The notes beneath the pieces were generated by a model, which was not told the origin of the DNA, searched no databases, and saw nothing but the letters and a program-made list of their open reading frames with translations. From Arthrobacter sp. SPG23 (GTDB lineage Bacteria; Actinomycetota; Actinomycetes; Actinomycetales; Micrococcaceae), in assembly GCF_000876655.1 (NCBI RefSeq), contig NZ_JYCN01000013.1, forward strand, positions 95,340-159,339: 64,000 bases of DNA, in the 5' to 3' direction. The position numbers were made by a program, and so were the translations under genes. Shown here in pieces: positions 20,253 to 28,890 of the stretch (positions are counted from its first letter, which is position 1; each line of letters opens with the position of its first letter).

Positions 20253-21167
20253 GTGAACTTCTTTATAGCCGCTTTGGGTGTGCTCGGCGTGGCTTCCTCG
20301 GGTCCCCTCATTGCGGCCACTCTTGGCGCCACGACAGTCAGCGCACTGGCTATCGCGTTCTGGCGTAACGCCATCGGAGCCGCCGTTATGGCCACTCCGG
20401 TTCTGGTGGCCAATCCCCGGCAGTTCAGCAAAGTCACACCCCGCGAGTTCCGCTGGTCCGTTCTGGCTGCCGTAGCACTGGCGCTGCACTTCGCCTGCTT
20501 CATCACCTCGCTCCAGCTCACCTCCGTTGCTGCCGCCACGGCGCTGGTCTGCCTTCAGTCCGGCTGGATCGCCATCTTCCAGCTCTTCCGGGGCGTGCGG
20601 CACCGCTGGCAGGTCCTGGCGGGTCTGGGGATGGCGTTCGGAGGCGTTGTCGCCATCACGGGGTTCGACATGGGCACCTCGCCCGATGCCTTGCTCGGAG
20701 ATGTGCTGGCGGTGGCAGGAGGTGCCCTGGCGGGCCTCTACACGCTGGCAGGGGGCAAGGCACGCGAAACCATGGGAACGGGGACCTACACGACCCTGTG
20801 CTACGGCATGTGCGCGGCGCTGGTGGCCCTGCTTGCGCTCGTCTCCGGGCAGCCGCTGCTGGGCTTCGACGCCGCCGGCTGGGTGGGGATCGTGGCCATT
20901 ACCGTCTGCGCCCAACTGGTGGGGCACACGGCCTTCAACCATTTGCTGGCCACCATGAGCCCGCTGCTCGTATCGATGATCATTCTGCTGGAGATTCCCG
21001 GGGCCGCACTGCTGGCCGCCGTGTTCCTGGCTGAGACCTTGCCGGGAGGCACCTACGCCGGGCTGGCGCTCATTCTGGTGGGTCTCGCCGTCGTGGTGGC
21101 CGGCCAGCGGCGCAAAAGGCCCCCACGGCCCGGCGAGATCCGCCTGGCGGAGTTGGGAACGGACTGA
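20253..21167 (+). CDS. EamA/DMT-family transporter
   Basis: A 304-residue integral membrane protein with about ten hydrophobic segments in two similar halves, the drug/metabolite transporter (EamA) fold. I start it at GTG 20253 (NFFIAALGVLGVASSGPLIA), where membrane character begins. The upstream in-frame sequence is antisense to the cupin remnant. The hydrophilic tail RKRPPRPGEIRLAELGTD is cytoplasmic. Substrate cannot be told. It converges with the glycosyltransferase gene. Confidence 0.88.
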   Translation: MNFFIAALGVLGVASSGPLIAATLGATTVSALAIAFWRNAIGAAVMATPVLVANPRQFSKVTPREFRWSVLAAVALALHFACFITSLQLTSVAAATALVCLQSGWIAIFQLFRGVRHRWQVLAGLGMAFGGVVAITGFDMGTSPDALLGDVLAVAGGALAGLYTLAGGKARETMGTGTYTTLCYGMCAALVALLALVSGQPLLGFDAAGWVGIVAITVCAQLVGHTAFNHLLATMSPLLVSMIILLEIPGAALLAAVFLAETLPGGTYAGLALILVGLAVVVAGQRRKRPPRPGEIRLAELGTD

Positions 21168-21215
21168 ACCCGGCCGGCCCCGGTTCCGATGCCGGGCTGT
21201 CAGCCGGGCTTGGAG

Positions 21216-22091
21216 CTACTGGCCGCCGCGGCGCACGGGCTGTGCGGAGTTCACGGTGTGGATGGCGCGCAGGAGCTTGGCCGGGAAGTACACGGAGAAG
21301 AACACCACCATGGGTGCCTTAAGGGCCATCTTCTTGACGTTGTGAGCCTTGTACGTCCGGTCGAACCTGGTCACGTAGTACCTGTAATCGCGCGGCGAGT
21401 CCTCGAGGCGGCGGGCTGACATGCCGGAGACCATCTGGGGCCAGTACTGCACGCGCAGGTCATGGTCGGCCAAGTGCAGGGACAGGTCGATGTCCTCGTG
21501 CATCTCGTCTTTTTCATCCCGGCACGTTTCGTCCCGGATGGTTTCCCAGGCTGAGCGGCGCAGCGCCATATTGGAGCCGAAGAGGAAGTGGTACTGGTGC
21601 TTGGCCAGTTTGAGCATCAGCTGGCGCATTTTGTCGTCAGCTTTGAGGCCGAAGCGGCGCATCGGCATGTCGTAGTAGACAACCGGTCCGGTGGCAGCCT
21701 GGACAGCCGGGTCGAGGAAGGCTTTCTGGACCTGTTCCACCCAGTCAGGTTCCACCACGGAGTCCGCGTCGATCCGGCCCAGCACCTCGCCGGTGGCGTG
21801 GTTAAGGCCGAAATTCCGGGTGGGGATGAGCCCCTGGTCCCGGTCCTGGCTCAGCAGGACGATGGGACTTTCAGGGTATTCCTGTTGCATCTGGCGCACT
21901 ATGTCTGCCGTGCGGTCCTTGGACATGTTGTCCACAACAATGATCTCTGCTGCCGGCACCGATTGGTAGATGGCCGCAATAAGGCACTGCCTGATAACGC
22001 TGGCCTCGTTGTATGCCGGGATGACGATGGATACGCCCGGCATAAGCGCAGCGTCGTGCGAGGCATCCTCGGCGGATCTATCGGGTGACAT
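21216..22091 (-). CDS. Family 2 glycosyltransferase
   Basis: Nucleotide-sugar-dependent GT-A enzyme of about 291 residues from ATG 22091 (MSPDRSAEDA). The N-terminal motif is VSIVIPAYNEASVIRQCL. The metal/nucleotide site is GRIDADSVVEPDWVEQ, and EDIDLSLHL resembles the family's downstream acidic motif. A C-terminal hydrophobic segment (APMVVFFSVYFPAKLL) may anchor it to the membrane. The product is likely a cell-envelope glycan or glycolipid; acceptor unknown. Confidence 0.87.
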   Translation of the reverse strand: MSPDRSAEDASHDAALMPGVSIVIPAYNEASVIRQCLIAAIYQSVPAAEIIVVDNMSKDRTADIVRQMQQEYPESPIVLLSQDRDQGLIPTRNFGLNHATGEVLGRIDADSVVEPDWVEQVQKAFLDPAVQAATGPVVYYDMPMRRFGLKADDKMRQLMLKLAKHQYHFLFGSNMALRRSAWETIRDETCRDEKDEMHEDIDLSLHLADHDLRVQYWPQMVSGMSARRLEDSPRDYRYYVTRFDRTYKAHNVKKMALKAPMVVFFSVYFPAKLLRAIHTVNSAQPVRRGGQ

Positions 22092-22155
22092 CACCACAAA
22101 TTTAGCACCCTTGTGTGCTGCGGACCGGGACGGCGGGTGAAGGTCGGAGAAACAG

Positions 22156-22193
22156 CAGAGGAGCCCCGCACTCAAATGTGCGGGACTCCTCTG
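22156..22193 (-). terminator. Terminator of the alanine-rich membrane protein gene
   Basis: A 16-bp stem with one internal C-A mismatch around a six-base loop (CAGAGGAG and CCGCAC on one arm, GTGCGG and CTCCTCTG on the other). On the minus strand it is followed by a short T-rich run. It lies 32 bp beyond the stop codon of the gene at 22225. Confidence 0.8.
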
Positions 22194-22224
22194 GTGTGTG
22201 GTGCCGTCTCGTGACGGCGGAGTT

Positions 22225-23181
22225 CTAGTTTTCGGTTGCCTTGGTGGAACCGTTGTTCATGCTCGACGCAATGTTCTTCACGGCAGTTTTGGCATCCGTG
22301 GCAACCTTGGCGGCCTCGTCCTTGGCATCTTCGGCGGCGTCCGCGGCCTTCGCCGCGGCGTCGTCGGACGCGTCGGCAGCAGCGTCCGCTGCATCAACGG
22401 CCTTTTCGCCGGCGGTTGCCGTTGCGTCAAGGCCACTAACGGACGGTGCAGTGACGTCATTGACGGTTGTGGCCGGAACGGGTGCGGGGGTTACCGGGGC
22501 GGGGGTCTTCCAAGGGTCCTCAACCGGCTTGGAGGCCTTCCATGCTGCCACTCCGGCGGCGACGGCTGCGGCGATGACGCCGAAAATCAGCAGTCCGCGG
22601 TGCTTCGGCTTCTGCGGCTTTGCAACTTCACCGGTGACAACCCGGGTGGCCTCCGCGGCTGCAGCCTTGAGCTGGTGGCCTGCGGCCTGGGCCTGATCCT
22701 GGATGGAATGCACAACGCCGGAGTCCGCAAGCCTCTGGGCGACGGCGTCCACGTGGGCCGGTGCGCTTTCGAGGGTACGGTGCACTGCCTCAGAGGCGTG
22801 GCCGATCTGGTCCGAGAGCCGGGGCAGGTACTCCACCACCACACGGTCACGGGCCTGGGAGATGACCGGGGTGGCCTTGTCCAGTGCTTCGTGGAGGCGG
22901 GGCGTGGCGCTGTCCACAGCGTCATGGATCTTGGGCGCGAGGTGCGCGAGCCCGTCCTGGATGCGCGGCGTCACGGTGGCAACGCCGTCGGCCAGGTTGT
23001 GGGCTGCCGATTTGAGCCCCTCCTGGATCTTCGGGGATGCTGTGTCAATGCCGTGCTGCAGGCGGGGAACCGCCCAGTCCACGGCTGCTTCTACGCGGGG
23101 GGCTGCCCAATCCTTGGCGTTCTCTACCGCGCTGCTGACTGACTGCTCCAGGTCACGGGCAATACGATCCGATTTCTTCAC
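22225..23181 (-). CDS. Alanine-rich single-pass membrane protein of unknown function
   Basis: 318 residues, starting MKKSDRIARDLEQSV. The first about 190 residues form amphipathic, apolipoprotein-like helices with recurring 11-residue-scale units (TPRIQDGLAHLAPKIHDAV and RLHEALDKATPVISQA). A single membrane helix (GLLIFGVIAAAVAAGVAAW, about 200-218) is followed by a Pro/Thr-rich stretch. The tail, from about residue 250, is made almost entirely of Ala, Asp and Lys (AADAAADASDDAAAKAADAA). I do not recognise a named family beyond similar actinobacterial hypotheticals. It is divergent from the cyclophilin gene. Confidence 0.8.
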   Translation of the reverse strand: MKKSDRIARDLEQSVSSAVENAKDWAAPRVEAAVDWAVPRLQHGIDTASPKIQEGLKSAAHNLADGVATVTPRIQDGLAHLAPKIHDAVDSATPRLHEALDKATPVISQARDRVVVEYLPRLSDQIGHASEAVHRTLESAPAHVDAVAQRLADSGVVHSIQDQAQAAGHQLKAAAAEATRVVTGEVAKPQKPKHRGLLIFGVIAAAVAAGVAAWKASKPVEDPWKTPAPVTPAPVPATTVNDVTAPSVSGLDATATAGEKAVDAADAAADASDDAAAKAADAAEDAKDEAAKVATDAKTAVKNIASSMNNGSTKATEN

Positions 23182-23336
23182 AACTACCTCCCGATTAATG
23201 TGACGGTTCTGTTGTTAGCCTACGTGGATTGGCTCCCACCGGCTATTCTTCAAAGCCATTTCGGGCCGATTTCACCTAGCGCGGAACTGCCCGGCAGGCC
23301 TGATGCCGCAATAGCACGACGTGGAACAATGGGCCT

Positions 23337-23882
23337 ATGACTGCCATCGCAACCGCAAAAGCAACCATCCACACCAGCCTCGGCGACATCGTCGTTAACC
23401 TCTTCGGCAACCATGCGCCCAAGACGGTCAAGAACTTCATTGGACTGGCCACCGGCGAGCAGGCCTGGACCCACCCGGAAACCGGTGAAGACAAGACCGG
23501 AACCCCCCTGTACAACGGCACCATCTTCCACCGCATCATCAAGGACTTCATGATCCAGGCCGGAGATCCCCTGGGCCGTGGCGTGGGCGGACCGGGCTAC
23601 AAGTTCGACGACGAAATCCACCCCGAGCTGACCTTCAACCAGCCGTACAAGCTGGCCATGGCCAACGCCGGCATCCAGATGGGCAAGGGCACCAACGGCT
23701 CACAGTTCTTCATCACCACGATCCCCACCGACTGGCTCCAGGGCAAGCACAGCATCTTCGGTGAAGTTGCCGATGAGGAATCCAAGAAGGTCGTCGACGC
23801 CATCGAAGGTGTCCGTACGGGCATGGGCGACCGCCCGGTCGAGGACGTCGTTATTAACAGCATCGACGTCGAGCAGCTTTAA
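23337..23882 (+). CDS. ppiA: Peptidyl-prolyl cis-trans isomerase, cyclophilin type
   Basis: Catalyses proline isomerisation during protein folding; 181 residues with no signal peptide, so cytoplasmic. The cyclophilin core is clear: NFIGLATG, FHRIIKDFMIQAGDP (catalytic Arg and Phe), MANAGIQMGKGTNGSQFFIT and KHSIFGEV. Starts at ATG 23337 and ends VINSIDVEQL. The rhomboid gene follows after 6 bp, probably in one transcript. Confidence 0.96.
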   Translation: MTAIATAKATIHTSLGDIVVNLFGNHAPKTVKNFIGLATGEQAWTHPETGEDKTGTPLYNGTIFHRIIKDFMIQAGDPLGRGVGGPGYKFDDEIHPELTFNQPYKLAMANAGIQMGKGTNGSQFFITTIPTDWLQGKHSIFGEVADEESKKVVDAIEGVRTGMGDRPVEDVVINSIDVEQL

Positions 23883-23888
23883 CCCCTC

Positions 23889-24758
23889 ATGAGCTACGGA
23901 ATTCCGGCGGCTGAGCCGTCCGCGCAGATTCCGGTGTGCCCCCGGCACCCGGACAGGCCTTCCTATGTCCGGTGCCAGCGCTGCGGGCGCCCGGCATGCC
24001 CGGAATGCCAGCGGGCGGCCGCCGTCGGATTCCAATGCATTGATTGCGTCAACGAGACAAAACGGACGACGCCGGCAGCAAAGACGGTCTACGGCGGAAC
24101 CGCCGTCGGCGGCCGCCCGCTGGTGACGTTCGGAATCATCGCGGCCTGTGCGCTCGTCTATGTGCTGCAGTGGATAGTTCCCAATGACGGGATCTACCAG
24201 AACTTCGCCTTCGCCACGGTCTATGCCACTCCCGAATACGGGGTCTTCGAACCCTGGCGCATGCTGACTTCGGCCTTCCTTCACTCTCAAGGCTTCATCC
24301 TCCACATCGTGTTGAACATGTACATGCTGTGGATGTTCGGCCAGGCGCTGGAACCCCTTCTCGGGCGCATCCGCTTCCTGGCCCTCTACCTGATATCCGC
24401 AATCGGCGGATCCGTAGGCTATGCCCTCCTCACCCCGGCCCTCCCCCCTTCCGGGGTAGTGGGTGCCTCCGGTGCCATCTTCGGGCTGTTCGGCGCCATG
24501 CTGGTGGTCCAGCGGCACCGCGGCGGTGATACGAAGCAGTTGTGGGTGCTGATCGCCATCAACGGCGTGATCGGCTTCGTCGTCCCCCAGATCGCCTGGC
24601 AGGCACACCTTGGCGGCCTGGTGACCGGTGCTGCCTGCGCCGCGGCAATCGCCTACGCCCCCCGCGGTCCCCGGCGGTGGCTGTGGCAAGCGGCCGGCCT
24701 TGTGCTGGTGCTCGGCCTGCTCATCGGCGCCACCGCGGTGCGAATGGCCAGCGCCTAA
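23889..24758 (+). CDS. Rhomboid-family intramembrane serine protease with N-terminal zinc ribbon
   Basis: 289 residues. The N-terminus carries paired cysteine/histidine motifs (CPRHPDRPSYVRCQRCGRP, then CPECQRAAAVGFQCIDC), a B-box-like zinc-binding segment common in actinobacterial rhomboids. The membrane domain has the catalytic serine in GASGAIFGLFGAM and the catalytic histidine in QAHLGGLVTGA. HIVLNMYMLWMFG is the conserved HxxxN helix. It lies 6 bp behind ppiA. Substrates unknown. Confidence 0.93.
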   Translation: MSYGIPAAEPSAQIPVCPRHPDRPSYVRCQRCGRPACPECQRAAAVGFQCIDCVNETKRTTPAAKTVYGGTAVGGRPLVTFGIIAACALVYVLQWIVPNDGIYQNFAFATVYATPEYGVFEPWRMLTSAFLHSQGFILHIVLNMYMLWMFGQALEPLLGRIRFLALYLISAIGGSVGYALLTPALPPSGVVGASGAIFGLFGAMLVVQRHRGGDTKQLWVLIAINGVIGFVVPQIAWQAHLGGLVTGAACAAAIAYAPRGPRRWLWQAAGLVLVLGLLIGATAVRMASA

Positions 24759-24774
24759 ACACCCCCGCCTTAGC

Positions 24775-24819
24775 GTGCACAGTCTGTACGCGCACAATCT
24801 GCATGCGCACAATCTGCAG
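24775..24819. repeat. Three 15-bp tandem repeats (iteron-like)
   Basis: Units GTGCACAGTCTGTAC, GCGCACAATCTGCAT and GCGCACAATCTGCAG lie end to end at 24775, 24790 and 24805. The second and third differ only at the last base. They start 16 bp after the rhomboid stop codon and 160 bp before the first DnaA box. Confidence 0.85.
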
Positions 24820-24978
24820 CCGCGCGTGGGCACGCCCATGCCACGGCGCTCCAGGCCCAATGCCGTCCTCCCGCGCTGCCCCAGTACCCCCGCAGCCGGA
24901 CTTCGTGCTGCCGTCAACCTGCCCTGTGGCCGCGCTAGCAGCGGCTGCTCGGCTCGCTCGAACCGGACATCCGTGAAG

Positions 24979-25711
24979 TTTTCCACAGCAGTTATCCACA
25001 TTGTTGGTAACTTACACGCCTGTAGTTCACCACGACTCCCCCACGCAGCCCCTGCCAGCTGGCGATTATCGACAGCACGCCGCACCGTTGTCCACATTTG
25101 TGGATAAAGATGTTCCTGCAGGCTGTGGTTAAGTGGACAACTCGGCAGGGAGAACCGGAGGCAGGGCGCCTGCCGCTACCACCGCGTCGGACCGAAGTCC
25201 GCGTGAACGACGGCCGGGGAGGGGGAACACACACGATCCACCACCCACGTTCGGGTTCGAAAAACCCCGTCCGATGCCTGGTCCATCCTGGGAACGGGAC
25301 TCGATCAACAGGTTATGCACAGTGTTAATAACTTGCGACGCGGACATTTCACCCAAGAATTTGGCGGGTTGGAGCCTCGGCCCGGCCCAAAGGTCGAATT
25401 ATCCCCCGCTTTATCCCCACCTGTGGATAACTTCTGGGGATAGCGTTGTTCTTAAGTGGATAAGTCCACCGTCGCCACCTGCAAGTCCCATGTGTGAGAT
25501 TTTGGTCCCGCCACGGGGACAGCTCCCGTGGTGGTGTCGGGATTTTCGTCCGATTCCGGTCCGGCAAGCGGGTTATCCACAGTCAATCCACAGTGTTAAT
25601 AACTTACGGGACTGTGATTCAACCCCTGCGCGGCTCAGATCGGGCCATGGCTGGCAGAACTGCCCCTCGCCGATGTCTGACTTATCAACAATGGGGATAA
25701 GTTTCCCCACA
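24979..25711. other. Extra-origin DnaA-box cluster
   Basis: Perfect TTATCCACA boxes: 24992-25000, 25573-25581 and, reversed, 25099-25107 and 25422-25430. The perfect actinobacterial variant TTGTCCACA is at 25088-25096 and forms an inverted pair with the 25099 box. One-mismatch boxes: 24979 (TTTTCCACA), 25124 (TGTGGTTAA), 25132 (AGTGGACAA), 25313 (TTATGCACA), 25411 (TTATCCCCA), 25455 (AGTGGATAA), 25682 (TTATCAACA) and 25692 (TGGGGATAA). Binding by DnaA is expected from sequence. Whether it titrates DnaA, regulates it or starts replication is unknown. Confidence 0.78.
25318..25605. repeat. 17-bp direct repeat within the DnaA-box cluster
   Basis: CACAGTGTTAATAACTT occurs identically at 25318-25334 and 25589-25605, each copy fused to the end of a DnaA box or near-box. 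The core GTGTTAATAAC is also present, reversed, inside oriC at 9407-9417. Confidence 0.85.
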
Positions 25712-25724
25712 GGGACGGGATAAC

Positions 25725-26336
25725 TCAGGCCCGGTCCGTCCACACGCCGGAGGAGCCCCGTCGATGGCTGTCCACGAGGTGCGTGTCAATAATGCCGATC
25801 GCTTCCATGAGCGCGTGCATCGTGGTGGGTCCCACAAACGCGAAGCCTTTGGCGCGCAATGCCTTGGAGAGGGCAATGGATTCCGGTGAGGTTGTGGCGA
25901 TCTCTGCGTGGCTCTGCGGACTGGGCGTCACCGCCGGCTGGAAGCCCCACACGAAGTCCACCAGCCCGCCCTCGCCCCGGAGGGCGATGGTGGCCTGGGC
26001 ATTGGTGATGGCCGCCCTGATCTTCAAGCGGTTCCGGACAATGCCGGCATCGAGCATCAGGCGTTCGACGTCGACTTCGGTGAACGCCGCCACCGTGTCG
26101 GGCTGGAAGTCGTGGAACGCCGACCGGAAGGCTGGCCTTTTCCGCAGGATGGTGGCCCAGGAGAGTCCGGCCTGAAAAGCCTCCAGGCTGATGCGTTCGA
26201 ACAGGCCCTGTTCGTCACGGACGGGCATGCCCCATTCGGTGTCGTAATACTGCTGGAGCAGCGGGTCCGCCGCGGCCCACGGCGGACGGGCCAGGCCGTC
26301 GCTCCCGATGATGGTGCGGCTTTCGTCCGGGATCAT
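25725..26336 (-). CDS. tag: DNA-3-methyladenine glycosylase I (Tag family)
   Basis: Base-excision repair enzyme that removes 3-methyladenine. The 203-residue protein has the Tag core: YYDTEWGMPVRDEQGLFE, LEAFQAGLSWATILRKR, DAGIVRNRLKI, VDFVWGF and LRAKGFAFVGPTT. The Cys4 and His17 zinc ligands of E. coli Tag are replaced (RPPW and YYDTEW), and the protein has no cysteine, so the zinc snap is absent. Start at ATG 26336 (MIPDESRTIIG). It borders the DnaA-box region. Confidence 0.92.
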   Translation of the reverse strand: MIPDESRTIIGSDGLARPPWAAADPLLQQYYDTEWGMPVRDEQGLFERISLEAFQAGLSWATILRKRPAFRSAFHDFQPDTVAAFTEVDVERLMLDAGIVRNRLKIRAAITNAQATIALRGEGGLVDFVWGFQPAVTPSPQSHAEIATTSPESIALSKALRAKGFAFVGPTTMHALMEAIGIIDTHLVDSHRRGSSGVWTDRA

Positions 26337-26488
26337 CTGGTTTCCTTAGCTATTCCTGCACGGTGCTGCCACGTCCAGCATATTGAGCGGCCGGCGCAGG
26401 ACATGATGTGGTGATCGCGAAATTCATAGTCGAACGCTCACTCTCACATTATGCTGTGGCTCTGATCACAAATTACTGGGAGGTACGT

Positions 26489-28770
26489 GTGAGGAAAACC
26501 AAAATTGCCGTGGCCGGCGTGGCGGGGGTCGTTCTCGGGATGCTCAGCATCCAGGCCCCGGCCGTAGCCGCGCCACCTGCCGACGACGGGTCAACCGGGG
26601 CCGCCGCGACAGTCCGGCAGGACAACCGTCCGGGACCGCGGACGAAGGAACTCGTGGATCGGCGCAACGCAGCCATAGAAAAGGTGGCCAAGGGGCAGGC
26701 GAAAGCCAGCCAGGACGGCGTGGTCCAGCTGGCGCCGGACAAATTCGCCGAGGTGGAAACCGCTAAGCAGGACAAGATCTTCACCATCCTGGCTGAGTTC
26801 GGCGACCAGGGATCGGGCCGGTTCGGAACGACGCCCGGGCCGGTACACAACACGATCGCGCAACCGGACCGGGCGGTGGACAACACCACGCTGTGGACCA
26901 AGGATTTCAGCCCTGCCTACTACGAAGAACTCTTCAATGGCAGCGGCGAATCCATGAAGGGGTACTACGAGGCCGTTTCCAATAACGCGTATTCGGTAAC
27001 AAACACCGTGACGGACTGGGTCAAGGTGCCCAATAACGGCTCCTTCTATGGCGACAACGCCACGGAGGACACCGGCGGTGCCTGGGCCTTTGTCCGGGAC
27101 TCCGGCAACGCATGGTGGGATTCCCAGGTGGCGGCCGGCAAGTCACCGGCTGACATCGACGCGTACCTCGCGCAGTTCGATGTGTGGGACCGCTACGACT
27201 ACAACAACAACGGCAACTTCAACGAACCAGACGGCTACATCGACCACTTCCAGGCAGTCCACGCAGGCGAGGGCGAGGAAGCCGGAGGTGGCACCCTCGG
27301 CGAAGACGCCATCTGGTCCCACCGCTGGTATGCCTTTGGCAACCAGTTCGGCTCCGCCGGCCCGGAAGGCAACCTCTCCGGTGGAACCCGGATCGGGTCC
27401 TCCAAATACTGGCTGGGCGATTACACGACAGAACCCGAAAACGGCGGAGTCGGCGTCTTCGCCCACGAATTCGGCCACGACCTTGGACTGCCGGACTTCT
27501 ATGACACCTCGGGAGCCGCAACCAACAGCACTGCGTTCTGGACCCTCATGAGCGCAGGCTCCTGGCTGGGCCATGGATCTTCCGCCAACGAAGGGATCGG
27601 CACCACCCCGGGTCTGATGGGGCCCGAAGAGAAGCTCTTCCTCGGCTGGCTCGATTTCAGCACAGTGACGGCGGGGGCTAGCGGAGACTTTGTCCTCAAC
27701 CCGTCCCAGCTCCAGGCTGAGGGGAAGGACCAGGCTGTCCGGGTCAACCTGCCGGATAAGACCACCACCACCAACTACACAACTCCCGCCTCAGGGAGCC
27801 ACGCGTGGTGGACAGGCAGCGCGGACAACCTCAACAAGTCCCTGACCCGCACCGTCCCGCCACAGTCGCGGGTGACCGTCACGGCGAATGCCTGGTACGA
27901 CATCGAAGCGAACTACGACTACCTCTACGGCGAGTATTCCACCGACGGCGGCAAGACCTGGAAGTCCGCAGGGCGTGCACTCAGCGGATCCGCGGCTTGG
28001 GGACAGGTGCGTTACTCCTACGACGCAGCCGGCCTGGAATCGCTGTTCCGCTTCAGGTACCAGACCGACGGCGGTGTCCACAACCCCGGCGCCTTCATTG
28101 ACGATGTCAAGATTTCGGCCGGAAAGACTGTCATCGCGAGCGACGACTTCGAATCCGGCGCAGGACAGTGGATTGCTGAAGAGCCGTGGCAGCTGAGCAG
28201 CGGTTCCGTGACCCGGACCACTGAGCAGTACTACCTCGTGGAGAACCGTGAATATGTGGCTTTGACGCCACGCTAGCGGAAGGACCGTATGCCTTCACCA
28301 AGGCCATCACGGCACCGAACTGGGTGGACTTCTTCAAGTACCAGAACGGAATGCTGGTCTGGTACATCGACGATTCCTACGCGGACAACAACGTGTCGGC
28401 ACACCCCGGCGGCGGATCGGCACTGCCCGTGGATGCCCGGCCCGCACCGCTGAAGTGGTCTGATGGCACGATGCCCGGCAACACCCGCCAGCCCTTCGAC
28501 GCGACCTTCGGGTTGGAGGCCACCGACGCGCTGTGCATCGGGAAGGAAGTCCAGTCCGGCACGAAGCGCAGTCCGTCCATCAGTTCGCTCGACGCCTGCG
28601 CCCCGAGCAGCGCCCCGATCGGTGTCTTCAAGGACAGTGATCCGCTGGCCTACTACAGCGCCGACAACCCGTACGGAAGCGTGAAGGTTGCAGGTCACGG
28701 CGTGGAGATTTCCCTAACCTCCGACGCCGGTACTGACCTGGCAATCCATGTGGTCAACCCCGGCCAGTAG
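26489..28770 (+). pseudogene. M6 family (immune inhibitor A-like) secreted metalloprotease, frameshifted
   Basis: GTG start at 26489 behind GGGAGG, then a signal peptide (RKTKIAVAGVAGVVLGMLSI, cleavage near AVAAPP). The catalytic zinc motif is AHEFGHDLGLPDFYD. Later sequence fits the family's beta-sandwich and MAM-like segments. The frame stops at 28276 after ENREYVALTPR. The next frame continues the family as GFDATLAEGPYAF, then WVDFFKYQNGMLVWYID, to 28770. Restoring one G near 28255-28259 would give 760 residues. The upstream product keeps the active site but lacks about 170 C-terminal residues. This is a real mutation or a homopolymer consensus error. Confidence 0.85.
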
Positions 28771-28799
28771 GAAGTAACTGCCGGCAATACCCCAGCAAC

Positions 28800-28840
28800 A
28801 AAAAAGTCGGACCGGCACAGCGTGCCGGTCCGACTTTTTT
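28800..28840 (+). terminator. Rho-independent terminator after the M6 protease
   Basis: Perfect hairpin, AGTCGGACCGGCAC pairing with GTGCCGGTCCGACT around a three-base loop. It is bounded by A5-6 and T6 and can work in both directions. It also faces the end of crgA. Confidence 0.93.
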
Positions 28841-28890
28841 GTGTAGCGGAGGAGTTGGCCGGGCGGATGCCGGGCGCGGGAAGTCTGTGG

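Larger units (their letters stand above)
24759..25724. other. Gene-free 966-bp region with DnaA-box cluster and repeats
   Basis: Between the rhomboid and tag stop codons no reading frame looks coding. The region begins with three 15-bp tandem repeats. Its right three-quarters carries at least five perfect and about seven one-mismatch DnaA boxes and a duplicated 17-bp AT-rich element. It ends at the tag stop. It resembles oriC in composition but lies about 15.6 kb from the dnaA-dnaN intergenic. Confidence 0.75.

Noticed and set aside
24775..24819. CRISPR-like repeat array
   Set aside because: Three contiguous 15-bp units without spacers and no cas genes; these are tandem repeats, not a CRISPR array.
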